Made by a program: the position numbers and the translations under genes. A stretch of 64,000 bases of DNA from Artemia franciscana (Eukaryota > Arthropoda > Branchiopoda > Anostraca > Artemiidae): contig NC_088864.1 of NCBI RefSeq assembly GCF_032884065.1, forward strand, positions 21,380,994 through 21,444,993, given 5' to 3'. Shown here one piece after another: positions 25,970 to 37,195 of the stretch (its first letter is position 1; every line of letters starts with the position of its first letter). A model generated the notes under the pieces. The model saw nothing but the letters and a program-made list of their open reading frames with translations. It was not told where the DNA came from and made no database searches.

Positions 25970-26640
25970 GTATCAAACTGTCAGTAAGGAGCTACTCGAC
26001 TCAATAGTAACCGACACTCAAAAAGTATCGGAGCTTTGGTAACAATTAGTACATCAAAGATTTGGCTTCTTACGCTGATTCAAAATACATAAAATTCATT
26101 GAGCTTAGTGTAACCATCAGACGTAACCATCAGAAGCTATGGACCTGAGAAAAGTTGAAAGGTTTTCAAAAACGGGGGTATCTTCGAAAAGTCAAGTGAT
26201 CCTAGCGAGAAGTATACTATTCGGTTCAGCATATTAGAGAACCCTACTGTTGAGATTTAATCCCCCTATCCATCGAAACACGGAATTATATATTTTTTTC
26301 ATAATTAAGATCGCGGGTACGTGTTTCTTTATTATTTTTTTTCCGATGGGGATCGTATCAAACCAATGGTCCTCAGAGTTCGGGAAAGAGCCTTTTCAAT
26401 TTTAAATTAAAAGATCTAGCACCCTTTCTAAGTGACAAAATAGAGTGAAGGGCAACTATTCCCTCCCCTGTGCCCTTTTTCCCTCTAAAGACATCTGATC
26501 AAAATTTTTAGATGTGCATTTTGTTCAGCATAGTAGAAAGGTCTAATAATTATGCTTCTGGGGATGACATGACTCCCCAAAGCCTCTGGAGAAAGGATTG
26601 AAGAATATGCAATTTGTTCATTTTTTACATGTAGTATTTT
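25970..26640 (+). repeat. R1 family, degenerate intronic copy
   Basis: This copy carries R1 landmarks: 'aaaattcattgagctta', the 'gatcgcgggtacgtgtt' segment, 'ggtcctcagagt' and 'aaagacatctgatcaa'. It sits in the last intron, antisense to the gene. Confidence 0.7.
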
Positions 26641-26941
26641 TTTATTTGAAAATATACTTGTATTTTCTGGCGGAAATCTTCTGCGTGTAAGGAGTGAGGA
26701 TAATCCATGGGGATGAAATCTAATGGGGTAATTTCCCAGCGGAAATGTTCACTGGGGAACCTGCCAGAATTCGTTTTAACCTTTGATTTTGCTCCTTACT
26801 TTCGGCTGAGAAAACTTGTTTTTTATTTAAGTACTTACAGAGAAATATTGGCATCAAAATTTCTCATAAAGAACAGAATCGGACAAAAAGTTTAATCGAG
26901 GCATTTAATTATCAATAATTTACTGTTTCTTTACCACTCAC

Positions 26942-27069
26942 CTTTTTAGACTTTCTTTGACTGGTAAGATGGTTATACAATGAGGAGTAGCTGTTTTTCT
27001 TTTTGCCTCATGGCCAATAAAGTACTGGACACCATCCAAATTCCATTCATGCAGAAGTGTGTTCGATTT
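26942..27069 (-). CDS. ARAP-like gene, penultimate exon (PH domain middle)
   Basis: It lies between a long polypyrimidine tract plus TAG acceptor (27070) and an AAG|GTGAGT donor (26942/26941). It starts in phase 0 and ends two bases into a codon. It encodes KSNTLLHEWNLDGVQYFIG and then HEAKRKTATPHCITILPVKE. The strand pattern fits the middle of the PH domain begun in the preceding exon. Confidence 0.9.
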
Positions 27070-27837
27070 CTAAAAAAAAAAAAAAAGATTATCTTGTCTC
27101 CTTTAACGAGCGTTAATTGTGTATGTAAGTAGTTACCTATTAAGGCTTCGCATGAGGCCCATAGGGGGTTTATCTGGAGCCACAAGAAGTCACCAGCCCC
27201 TTAAGCCGTTTTCCCAAGATTTGTTTCTTCAAGCCATTTTACAAGACCTTCGTCCAGTGGGGAACCTCGGCATATAAAATATGATCTTAGTACCGCTTCA
27301 AAAACTTATAAGGTTTCCGGGAGTCCTGTCAAACCCTCAGAGCATTGCTCAAGACGTTAGTCTATTGTTTATTCGGTCTAAATGTTTACTTATGTGAATT
27401 CAAACAACCTTGTCAATGACATAGTTTTGCTTCCAAAAACTTTTTAACCAGACGGCAATGGGATTTGAGGGTCAACGTCATTTGTCTATGTAGGGCTTAA
27501 GCAAAACTTGTTGTATTTCCAAGAACCATTATAACCCAAGCACATGGGTTTCCCCAGCGCCATTACCGGGCTACCTCAAGAGTGTTTACATTTAAGCTTC
27601 ACACATAGGTGGCTGTTACTTTTCAAAACGTATAATACAGCATATGCTATTGCTTACATATTGAAATTCATGACGGTTAAAACCTAATTAAAAGTAAGTT
27701 AGTGGAAATGGGATTTGGCAGGCTGGTACATTGTTTGCACTTTACACTTCACGCAAAGGAGGTTGTTAAGTTATAGTTTAGCAGGTGTTACTTTTTAATT
27801 ATCCAAAGTTAAATGTAGATGAGGTAGATTTTTGCTA

Positions 27838-28245
27838 GGCATAAAACATTTTTCTTCAAGATATTTTTTCAAGCTGTTTCAAGACGTTTTTCAAAATTTG
27901 TTTCTTCAAGATATTTTTCTTAAGATGTTTTTTCAAGACATTTTTCAAGACATTTTTTCTACAAATTTGTTTCTTCAAGATGTTTTATTTTTAAGACGCT
28001 TCAAAATGTTTTTCAAGACATTTTCCTACTAGTTCTTTTCTTCAAGATGTTTTTCAAGACGTTTCAAGACATTTTTACAAGATTCTTTTCTTCAAGAACT
28101 TTTTCTTCAAGGCACTTATCTTCAAGATGTTTTTTCAACACGCTTCAAGAAAATTTTTTGAAAAAGTTTTCTCCGACGTTTTCTATAAGACATACTTCAA
28201 GAGGTTTTCTCAAGATTTTTTACCTCAGGACATTCTCAGGACATG
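27838..28245 (+). repeat. TTTTTCAAGA-rich degenerate minisatellite
   Basis: About 400 bases are built almost entirely from variants of TTTTTCAAGA and TTCTTCAAGATG. The open frames across it (rich in F, Q and D) are by-products of the repeat. It lies in an intron. Confidence 0.9.
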
Positions 28246-28249
28246 CAAC

Positions 28250-29599
28250 GGTTTTGAGCAGACTGGCTTTTTCCGTTATCGGGCTTGCGCAAGAGTTTAT
28301 TGATGTGTAGGATTTTACGTCCCATGGCACAAAAGTCTCATGGATACAAGTGATCAGGTAGATTTTCCCGTTACTTAGCTTACGCAAGAGTTTGTTGATC
28401 CTCTTACCGGGTAGCTCTTTGTTTCTCCAGAGTATAATATTTTTTCAAAGCCTTAGATAATAAGAGTTCACAACAATAACATTGTGAATATAGATTTTTG
28501 TTTGTAGAAAATATATTTCATTACTCGATATGGGTGGTTTTACTCTATTGGAACTTGAAAGTACTAGTGGTAATGAAATGAAACCAAAAGTTCCCATAGG
28601 ATCAGAATATGGTATGCCTTCTTATGTGGATGCGACCCTGTCTTTGTCTCTTCGATTCACTGAATTTTACAGTTATATTTAGAACAGTCTTGAACAAGTG
28701 CACCTTATGACTACAGATAAAAAAGACTATTAGACCTATTACTACAGGTGTACATAGACTACAAGATTCTATAATAAAACTGTCAAATGTATTTTGGACA
28801 GGGATTCGAATCAGTATATGAGAAAAGAGTAAGATAGCCATATTGTTGTTCCATTTTTGAAAATAAACATGTTATGAAATCAAAAAGTTTTCTTTTTTCT
28901 TGCTAAGTATTTTAGTGGGTTACCAGGCTCCCCAACATCAAGACACACACGCAGGAATAGATAAGAAGAATCTGGAAGGGATGAGGAGAAAAATGCTGAA
29001 CGAAATGCAGTGGACAAGAATTGAGAGAATCACAGTTTTAGCTTGGCAAAGTAAGAGACTATTAGAAGAAAGGGAACCCTAACGGCCCAAAGAAAGCTAA
29101 AAAACACAATGAAGCTCTTGGAAAAAGACCTATAGTATACTAAAACGGATTCACGAAGAGCAAAATAAAAGCTTGAGAAAAGCAGAGCCTCACTACAGGA
29201 ATTCTTGACATTCTTTGAGAAATAACAGAGAAGATTCGACAGCAACCCTGAGCCTCCTCGGTTCAACCTTCAGAGAGTGCCATATCTCTTTCAAGGGGGT
29301 CTCTAATGTCAATAAGTTTCATCCTAGCGAAATTTGTCCCATAAGAATCATTTAGTTTGAGATTTTTTTAGATGGAACTTGCGATCTTCCATGCCAGCCA
29401 AGAGCCGCACTCGATCAAACCTTCCGAGGGCTCCCTGTCTCCCTCTAGGGGCCCCAGTATCAAAAGATCTCCTGCTAGTGAACGATTTAAAAGTAATGGA
29501 TATTAGAAACTTTTTTCGGCTAAAACCTAACAAGAGTTAAAATGATGGACATCAGAGACATTTTTGGGGGTTAGTACTAAACAAGAGCATTCAACACTT
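28250..29599. other. Intron, nothing recognised
   Basis: Short open frames occur (for example 28900-29082 plus), but none has recognisable motifs or paired splice signals consistent with the gene. Confidence 0.4.
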
Positions 29600-30430
29600 T
29601 AAAAATTTTCAGATGGGTTTTGATAAAACTAAGCAGTTTTGGCCTCAGGTGGCTTGGTGGTGCAGTGAGTTTTTAGTAGTAGTTGCACCTTCGTGTTTTT
29701 TGTTTGCAGGCCATTCATACAATACCTATAACACTTTAAATATTTTCATTATCAAACGTTACTGTTTCGGCCGAAGATGGCTTGATGATGCAGTGATTTG
29801 TTAGTGATTTGAATTTTGCAGTGATTTGAATGGTGCACATTAAATTTTTCAATAAGAGTTAAATTGCAAGCGAAAATCTCTTACAGTGCTAGCTATTAGG
29901 CCTTTGTAGCAATAGTGTTTTCGTCCTTTTTTGCAATCCATTCACAGAATATTTTAAGCTTTTTCAGGTATTTTCTTGATAAAACGTTGCATTGTTTGCC
30001 TCAGGTGGCTTGATAATGCAGTGAATTGTTAGTAGGAGTTTTTTTCATGTTTTTTATAGCAAGCCGTTCATATAATACCTTAAACACTTTAGACATTTTC
30101 ATGATGAAAAGTAGCTGTGTCGACCTCAGATGGCTTGATGATGCAGTGTGGCCTTAGTAGTAGTAGTAATAGTGTTAGCAGATTATACGGTTTTTGAATG
30201 TTGCCCTTCAAATTCTTCTATAAGAGTTCTATTGTAAGCAAAAATCTCTTACACTGTTAGCTATCAAGCTGTCGTAGTAATTGTGTGTTTTAGTTCTTTT
30301 TGTTGTTTTTTTTGAAGCTACTCATATAATGCTTCAAACATTTTCAGATATGTTCTTGGTACAACGATACAGTTTTGGCCTCAGATGGCTTGATGATGCA
30401 GTGAGCTGTTTGGAGTGATTGTATTTAAAT
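29600..30430 (+). repeat. Degenerate tandem repeat with a GATGATGCAGTG core
   Basis: At least five units share 'ggcttgatgatgcagtga' or close variants (near 29652, 29779, 30007, 30131 and 30386). Each is preceded by a 'cattcatataatacc' and 'ttttcatgat.aaac' segment. Spacing is irregular (about 120-255 bp), so internal deletions have occurred. Confidence 0.85.
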
Positions 30431-30447
30431 TTTTAATACACTAACTG

Positions 30448-30830
30448 CAAATACACACGCAGTTAGAAGACTTGCGACACCGAGCATGTGAGCAAGTCAA
30501 AAATGAAAATGAAGAGCAAATACACACGTGGTTAGAAGACATGCGACACCGAACATGTGACCGAGTCAATGAAAATCAACCTTGACAGCGAGAATCAAAA
30601 CGTGTCAAAATTTAAAATGATTGCAATGATGATTGGGTTCGGGATTTTGACATGGATAACGTCATCAATGTCTACCATACCTATTAAAATCAAAAACCTG
30701 GATTAGATAAATCATTGGAAGAAAAAGGATTTTTATCCCACCACCTGAATTATTAAAAGATACAAAGGTTCGGCGATGTTACTTTCATTATGACAAAAGA
30801 CAGGCCAAAGCAAAAGTTAAAGGTCCAGTA
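30448..30830 (+). pseudogene. Helitron accessory-ORF fossil
   Basis: One frame from 30448 to 30684, with two in-frame stops, encodes two copies of an LED.RHR.C..V.NEN motif, then QRESKRVKI, then NDDWVRDFDMDNVINVYHTY. The last two segments match the protein start of Helitron-1 at 59298-59633 (QRESKHIKTEND and DDDWVWDFDLDKVINAYQ). DNA similarity continues past the stop ('caaaggttcggcgat'). The fragment is antisense to the host gene and has no Helitron termini nearby. Confidence 0.8.
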
Positions 30831-31288
30831 AAAAAAAAAAAACATAATTTTACAAAGGCACTACTTCTAATTTAAGGTCCATTTGGGCGTCATGACATCA
30901 ATAAAAGGCTCAAATTGGCTGCATTTAGAAGACAAGCTACGGTGACAATCCATATATAGTTAGTTTCACCGTTCATGTTTTTTTTTAATATGTCCAGTGT
31001 CTCTTAAACAGGTGGATTTCTTGGAACAGCCCCTCAGAGAGGTGGTTCCGGGTAGGTGTGCAGTACCAACCAAAGCAAATTTTTCAAGTTTTTTTTTCTT
31101 ATGCGTTTCTCCCAACAATTCATCAAAACAGCGGTTGCTGGTCCTGTCCCCCTTCCTTCTTCCCTATGTTGGCAGTGCGCAATAAAATGAAACCTTGCCA
31201 TTCTTTTAAGGAACAGAGCCTTAAGTACTGTATAGGCTTTATATATAAAACTATTTTTATTGTTCAGATACAAGTGTATACCACTTAC

Positions 31289-31405
31289 TTTTTGATCTTT
31301 GTGGATTTGAATTCTACCATCATTGACAACTACTGATAAAAACTTGTAGTCCTTTGATTTTCTGTCAGCAAATTGGACAACTTCTATTTCTGGTCTATTG
31401 TTTAT
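31289..31405 (-). CDS. ARAP-like gene, exon with the start of the PH domain
   Basis: The acceptor is TTTCTAG (31406) and the donor AAA|GTAAGT (31289/31288). The exon is 117 bases, exactly 39 codons, phase 0 to 0. It encodes INNRPEIEVVQFADRKSKDY followed by KFLSVVVNDGRIQIHKDQK. The strand-turn-strand pattern with 'DGRIQIHKDQK' is typical of the first strands of a PH domain and reads straight into the next exon. Confidence 0.9.
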
Positions 31406-32519
31406 CTAGAAAAAAACGGGAGAAAAATCAATATTTGGTTTCATCCCATGCATCACTTTAAATACTCAGCGAGTAAAACAGACGAGCTAAGAAGGTTGCC
31501 ACGACAAGGTTACTCGAGCCATCAACAAGACATATGATTAAAGAAGTTAGAGTTGCCACCTTGCCAATAGGTGTCAATGTTTTACAATTGTTTTCTTGTG
31601 TTGGGTAAGCATACAGTATTTTTCTTTCTTTTTTGCTTTATACGACAAGCAGCTTTTTATGACTAAATTGAACTGAAAAAAAAAGAAAAAAAAAAAAAAA
31701 ACTAGAAAAAAAGTAATGAAACCTAATGAATTGAATTTCATAAATTTTTAGCTACTCAGTAAGCCACACATAACTATATCTATGTTCAATGCAGGAAGTA
31801 TATCTAGGCCTTGCTAGTCAAATTTGTGTTGCAGAAACATGCATGTTTGCATAAAAACACATCTGTGTTGCTCTAGAATAACTGAAAATTAAAAAATCTG
31901 GAGTTCGCTGAAACACCTATACATAGAGATTAGAACTAAACGTCAAGAAGCATGGAAGATGAAAATTTCAGCCATTTAAAACTTGATATTAGCAACCTAA
32001 TCTTCTATCAATCTTGCTATCTGTATAATCTAGTGCTTACCCCCTCCCACATCCTTGGTGCAATACCTTGCCATAAATTGAACCAATTAGAACATCTTTA
32101 TTGATTTTAGTTACTTGTTTAAAAAGCAATGAGTAATTTATTTTTCCGGACAAAATCCAAACTTTCACTTAGTTATTGCAACAGCTGTTTTTAAGGATCA
32201 TCACTAACCAAAGGACAGCTAAAAACCCTTTAAAATCCCTTTAAATTAGCAATCCTTTACAAATACATTCTAGTAGAAATGGGACGTATTACAATTTTTA
32301 AAGGCAAATTTAATATTTAAAGACATACTATTTTCCAACCACCACCAGGGTAAGGGTCCTAAATTATGCAAAACAGTCTGTCTTACAACATTTGCCTTAT
32401 AAATAAATTTTAGTCAACATGTTGAACAATGCATACCTTGTTGAAATCAGTATTCAACACTGATTTTCGTCTAAAAAATATAAAAGGAAAAGAATATGCT
32501 TATTCACTACAATTAAATG
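31406..32519. other. Intron, nothing recognised
   Basis: AT-rich intron sequence with a long A-rich run at about 31675-31702. Confidence 0.5.
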
Positions 32520-32524
32520 AAGAA

Positions 32525-33430
32525 AATAAGTTTTTTTAACTGAAAGTAAGGAGCGACATTAAAACTTAAAACAAACAGAAATTACTCCGTATATTAAAGG
32601 GGCTTTTCCCTACTCAGCACCCCGCTCTTTACGCTAAAGTTTGATTCTTTCTCTCAACTTTACCTTTTAAAACAGTAAAAAACTTTAGTGTAAAGAGTGG
32701 GGTGTTGAGGAGGGAAAATTCCCTTTTTGTAACTTGCATCCCCTTCCCTTAGACTGTGAGGGAGTAAGTCGCCCCCAAACACATTGTTATTAGGATTTGT
32801 GACTATGCTGAAAAAATGGCTATCTCAAAATTTTGATTCGTTGACTTTGGGGAAAAAATTAGCGTGGGAGGGGGCCTAGGTGCCCTCCATTTTTTCGGTC
32901 ACTTAAAAAGGGCACTAGAACTTTTAATTTCCGTTAGAATGAGCCCTCTATTGACATTCTAGCACCACTGGGTCAATACAATCACCCCTGGGAAAAAAGA
33001 AAAAAAAGGAGAAAACAATCAACACACACCCGTGATCGGTCTTCTGGCAAAAAATACGAAGTTTCACATTTTTGTAGATAGGAGCTTGAAAATTCTACAG
33101 CATTGTTCTCTGATATGCTGAATGCGATGGTGTGATTTTCGTTAAGATTATACGACTTTTAGGGGGTGTTTCCCCTGTTTTCCAAAATAAGGCAAATATT
33201 ATCAGGCTCGTAACTTTTGATGGGTAAGCTTAAACTTGATGAAACTTATATATCTAAAATCATCATAAAAATCCGATTCTTTTGATGTGTCTATTACTAT
33301 CAAAATTCCGTTTTTTAGAGTTTTGTTTAGTATTGAGCCAGGTTGCTCCTTACTATAGTTTGATGTTTGATAGTTTTAAACGAACTGTTTGATAGTTTTA
33401 AACTAGTCAACACTTTCATATATAAAGGTC
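32525..33430 (-). repeat. R1 copy headed by half a foldback
   Basis: It begins with one complete and one truncated foldback arm (32530-32730, with 'gctctttacgctaaag' and its near-complement). It continues in minus orientation through 'gaacaaaatggctatctc'-type sequence, the 'ctcctatctacaaaaa' complement and 'aggctcgtaacttttgatgg', and ends in 'attgagcc.ggttgctcc'. Confidence 0.85.
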
Positions 33431-33504
33431 TGAAAAACATAAAATAATTATTTAAAATGGCTATTAAGAATATTGCTCAATAAAATATGGCATCTTTCCG
33501 TAGA

Positions 33505-33775
33505 TTAAAAAAAAAGTTTTTTCAACTGAAAGTAAGGATTGACATTAAACTTAAAGCGAACAGAAATTATTCCATATATGAAACGGGTTGTTCCCGTCAT
33601 CAGCGCCCTGCTCTTTACGCTAAAGTTTGACTCTTTCTCACAACGCTACTTTTTAAAACAATAAAAAACTTTAGCGTTAAGAGACAGCCCTTTTATATAC
33701 GGAATAATTTTATTCGTTTTAAGTTTTAATATCGCTCCTTACTTTCAATTGAAAAAAACTTGTTTTTTTCTTATT
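33505..33775. repeat. R1-associated foldback (inverted repeat about 120 bp per arm)
   Basis: The arms start and end with 'aactgaaagtaagga..gac' and its complement '.tcgctccttactttca'. The centre is near 33645. Confidence 0.85.
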
Positions 33776-34345
33776 TGATTTCTGAGCGTTTTGAATTAAT
33801 GCGTGTTTTGATTTTGACTCACCGTACATGGATAATTTGCATATTTTTTTTTTTTTTTGGCAAGATGGCTTTCTCATAGTTTTGGTAGGACGATTTTGAT
33901 AAGAAAACGCGAGGGGGAGGAGGCCTAGTTGCCCTCCAGTTTTGAGTTACTTAAAAAGGCAACTAGAACTTTTCATTCGTTTACGAACGTTTTTATCTGT
34001 AATAGATATACGTAACTTACGAATTAACCTACGAAACGAACTTCTATATTTGTATATTTTTATTTCGTATATGAGGCGGTTTGCCACCGTCTCAATACCT
34101 TGCTCTTTACACTAAAGCCTAAATTTTGTCCCAATTCTATAAGAATGGGCCCTGAATCACAAAGGCCATAGAATAAATAGTTGAAATTACTAAGAATACT
34201 TTAGCGTAAAGAGCAAAGTATTGAGGAGGAGACGATCCCCCTTTCTACGTAATAATATTCTGTTTGTCTTAAGTTTTAGTGCTGCTCCTTACCTCAAGTT
34301 GAAAAAACTTTTATTTATTTGTTTATTTTCTCTTTGTTTTTTTAA
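33776..34345 (-). repeat. R1 middle segment, minus orientation
   Basis: It is collinear with 51080-51655. It shows the GAACGTTTTTATC-like stretch, 'acgtaacttacgaattaa' and a second inverted pair of 'ctttacactaaa' and 'tttagcgtaaag'. Confidence 0.75.
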
Positions 34346-34557
34346 ATAATACTAGAAAATCCTGCGCCCTTTCATGGATTCGTTTCCCTCATAATAAATT
34401 CCTCCATGTAAAGATCCTCCCACGTAAACTCCTCCCTCAGACCCCCCCCAACGCGAAAACACCCCCTGAAAACGTCTGTACACTTCCTTATAACCATTAC
34501 TATTTGTAAAAATAGCGACTAAGACCACACTGCCTTTCCATAACAAAAAAATAAAAA

Positions 34558-34680
34558 GTTGAAACAATAGGGAAAATCTTTTCAAGACAGTGGAAATCAA
34601 TTGTGTGAATATTTCGGTCCTATGCCCAAGGGCCGTCTTCAGCACAATACGAGAAAGAGAGAGAGATAGAGAGAGAGAAA
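34558..34680 (-). repeat. Penelope terminal repeat, left copy with hammerhead-like core
   Basis: Read on the minus strand it contains CTGAAGA, then a stem-forming CGGCCC...GGACCG, then AAA. This follows the hammerhead ribozyme order CUGANGA, helix II, GAAA. It is inverted relative to 36160-36275. Confidence 0.7.
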
Positions 34681-35224
34681 AAAATATGCATATATAAATA
34701 ACTTACATTAAAATGTGAGAATTAAAATTAATAATACTTTCTTTTATTAAAACAGTCATAGCATTTTTATTTCAACTAAATTCAGCCAGGACTGACAAAA
34801 AGAATGAAGTGAGATGATAAATTCATTCAAACAAAACATAACAAAGTGATTAAATGCAATTTCTCAGAGCCAACCTTGCATTTTTAGCAGCCTGTCTTAA
34901 AGGCCTTTTTGTAACTGGTTCAGTACTATTATAAATCGGTTTAGTAAAATATTTTGTTAGATCATTTTCAATTAAATTTCAGTATAAAGAATTTAGTGAG
35001 TACTCCTGTAAGTCCCTGTTCAAAGAAATATTATTATTTATTTTGAGACTAATTTTGATTGATTCCCGAACCACCTGTCCTAATCATTACTGATGAGTGA
35101 AGATTATTCAAACAGTATCATGTGGGAGGGATTATTAAATATATGCCAACCTAAAGCAGAATCGAAGGAGTTGTTGGGACTATTTGAAATTAATGCCTTG
35201 TCTATGTCTTTTTATGCTGTTGTA

Positions 35225-35320
35225 GCCGTTTTTTTCGATGCTGATGGGTCCTGCCAACATAGTAATTTCCACAGTCACAAGGTATTCGATAGACCCCTGT
35301 TTGGCGTGTAACTGGGGTCT
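35225..35320 (-). pseudogene. GIY-YIG endonuclease fragment of the Penelope-like element
   Basis: The minus-strand frame reads VYRIPCDCGNYYVGRTHQ and then KKRLQQHKK. This corresponds to the GIY and YIG boxes (here VY and YVG), with the downstream basic/histidine segment. It ends in stops. Confidence 0.75.
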
Positions 35321-35573
35321 TATCTTTACCGGAATTTAAGAAATTAATGATTTTAAAATTATTAGTAAAAACTGCATAAAGATTATTTTTTGTGCAAATA
35401 TTTTTTATTTTTGTTATGATTTTCGGGATATACGGAAGATAGACAATATTTGAGGGCTTATCAGTAGCCTCACATTGTGAAATATCTTCTTCGATTTTAC
35501 AAGAATGTCTTTTTTTTCTATCGTTAATTATCTTATTGACAAAATGAATGGGGTTTTATAAAACAGAATTGTT

Positions 35574-36118
35574 TTATGTTGGTTTTCGATAGATAGTAAA
35601 ATCAAGTCTATCAGCATCACGAATACTTAACACATCTAAAAATGGTAGTTTATTTTCAATTTCAATTTCTAGGGTGAACTGCAAATTTCGGTCATAAGTG
35701 TTAAGATGATCTAAGAAGCCCCGAAGTTCAGTTTCCCCATAATTCCAAAGTGAAATTACGTCATCCATATAACGACCCCAATAGACGTGTCTTCAAAATA
35801 AAAATTTAATGCCCAATTTTCAAGGTCCTCGACATAAATATTTGCCAGTAGCCCGGATAAAGGTGCCCCCATGGGTACCCCATTCTTTTGGGTGACCCGT
35901 GGTTGAAACCATGGGTAACCCGTCGCTGAAACCTCGATTAAGTGGTAATTTTCTTCTATTTTGTTTTTTAATAATTCCTCAGAATTAGTCACATCTGTAT
36001 TTGTATACATGGAAACAATGTCAAAACTACTAACTATTGTGTTTTCTGAAATACTTCTGTTACTAAGTGTTTTAACTAAATCTGCCGAATTACGAATATA
36101 AGAATTTTGGGAATACAA
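35574..36118 (-). pseudogene. Penelope-type reverse transcriptase, frameshifted
   Basis: The frame 36118-35756 contains SSFDIVSMYTN (motif A), then NGVPMGAPLSGLLANIYVE (motif B). A frameshift follows near 35770. The frame 35768-35574 then continues through the catalytic YMDD (about 35757-35768, as GRYMDDVISLWN) to KLPFLDVL and TIYRKPT, hallmarks of Penelope-type enzymes. The catalytic residues are intact, but the frameshift and the missing N-terminus make it non-functional as it stands. Confidence 0.92.
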
Positions 36119-36159
36119 TAAAGGTTTGAAAACTGTGTATTTATATATACATATGTTTT

Positions 36160-36275
36160 TTTTCTCTCTCTCTTTCTCGTATTGTGCTGAAGACGGCCCT
36201 TGGACATAGAACCGAAATATTCACAGAATTGATTTCCACTGTCTTGAAAAGATTTTCCCTATTGTTTCAACTTTG
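36160..36275 (+). repeat. Penelope terminal repeat, right copy (inverted)
   Basis: This inverted copy of 34558-34680 has the hammerhead-like core CTGAAGA...CCGAAA at about 36190-36220 on the plus strand. The helix II pairing is weaker than in the left copy (GACATAGAA in place of GGCATAGGA). Confidence 0.8.
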
Positions 36276-36294
36276 TATTTATTTATTACTATAT

Positions 36295-36945
36295 GTAAAT
36301 AATGGTCAAAGTTTGTAACTTTCAGCCCCTACTCCGGGGACTGTGAGGGATTAAGTTATCCCCAAAGACATAGATATTCGGTTTTTCGACTATGATGAAC
36401 AAAATGGCTATCTCAAATTTTGATCCGGTGACTTCGGGAATAAAATGAACGTGGGAGGGGGCCTACGTGACCTCCAATTTTTCGGTCAATTATAAACGGC
36501 ACCAGAACTTTTAATTTTCCCTAAAATACACCCTCTCGCGACATTTTAGGACCACTGGGTCGATACGATTACCCCTGGAAAAAAACAACGACAAAAAAAG
36601 AAATAAACACGCATCCGTGATCTGTCTTCTAGCCAAACATACAAAATTCCACATTTTTGTAGATAGGAGCTTGAAACTTCTACAATAAAGTTCTCTGATA
36701 CGCTGAATCTGATAATGTAATTTCCGTTAAGATTGTATGACTTTTAGGGGGTGTTTTCCCCTATTTTCTAAAATAAGGCAAATTTTCTCAGGCTCGTAAC
36801 TTTTGATGAGTAAGACTAAACTTGATCGAACTTATATATTTCGAATCAGCATAAAAATATGATTCTTTTGATGTAACTATTGGTATTAAAATTCCGTTTT
36901 TTTTCGTACATACAGTTCGTTACCACGAACTGTTTTATGATTAGA
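36295..36945 (-). repeat. R1 copy ending in the CAGTTCGT/ACGAACTG hairpin
   Basis: It is collinear with 51840-52540. Landmarks are 'tcaaagtttgtaactt.cag', 'aatggctatctcaaa.ttt', 'gtgggagggggcct', 'ttgtagataggagcttgaaa' and 'aggctcgtaacttttgatga'. It ends at the hairpin near 36914-36933. Confidence 0.9.
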
Positions 36946-37195
36946 GAATATTTATTCCCTATAAAATCTTTAAGCTGTCTAAAATCAAACCCAAGAAGTG
37001 TAAGTCTAAAATCAAGGATAAAAAAAACTATCAAAAATAGCAACAAGAATACATCGAAACTGTGTAGTGCTACTTAAAGGCCAACACATTTAGATAAAAA
37101 GAAATGTCAAGCAACAAAATCCCTAGTTAAAACGATGACGAACAAAATGCCGCCCAAAGAAATTGCGACATCTTTCCATGCCAAAGTGAAATGAA
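36880..37195 (+). repeat. Duplicated segment D, copy 1
   Basis: From the terminal hairpin through 'tctttccatgccaaagtgaa' this segment is almost identical to 41000-41312 inside the pogo fossil. Both are joined to an R1 tail on the left. Confidence 0.9.

Larger units (their letters stand above)
34558..36275 (-). mobile_element. Penelope-like retroelement, 5'-truncated, inverted termini
   Basis: A Penelope-like element is bounded by two inverted copies of one terminal sequence (34558-34680 and 36160-36275). Both contain the complement of, or directly, 'tgctgaagacggcccttgg' and '.accgaaatattcac', next to GA/CT microsatellites. Between them on the minus strand lie a reverse transcriptase fragment and a GIY-YIG endonuclease fragment, the enzyme pair that defines these elements. 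The N-terminal part of the protein is absent. It sits in the 7.9-kb intron, in the same orientation as the host gene. Confidence 0.9.
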
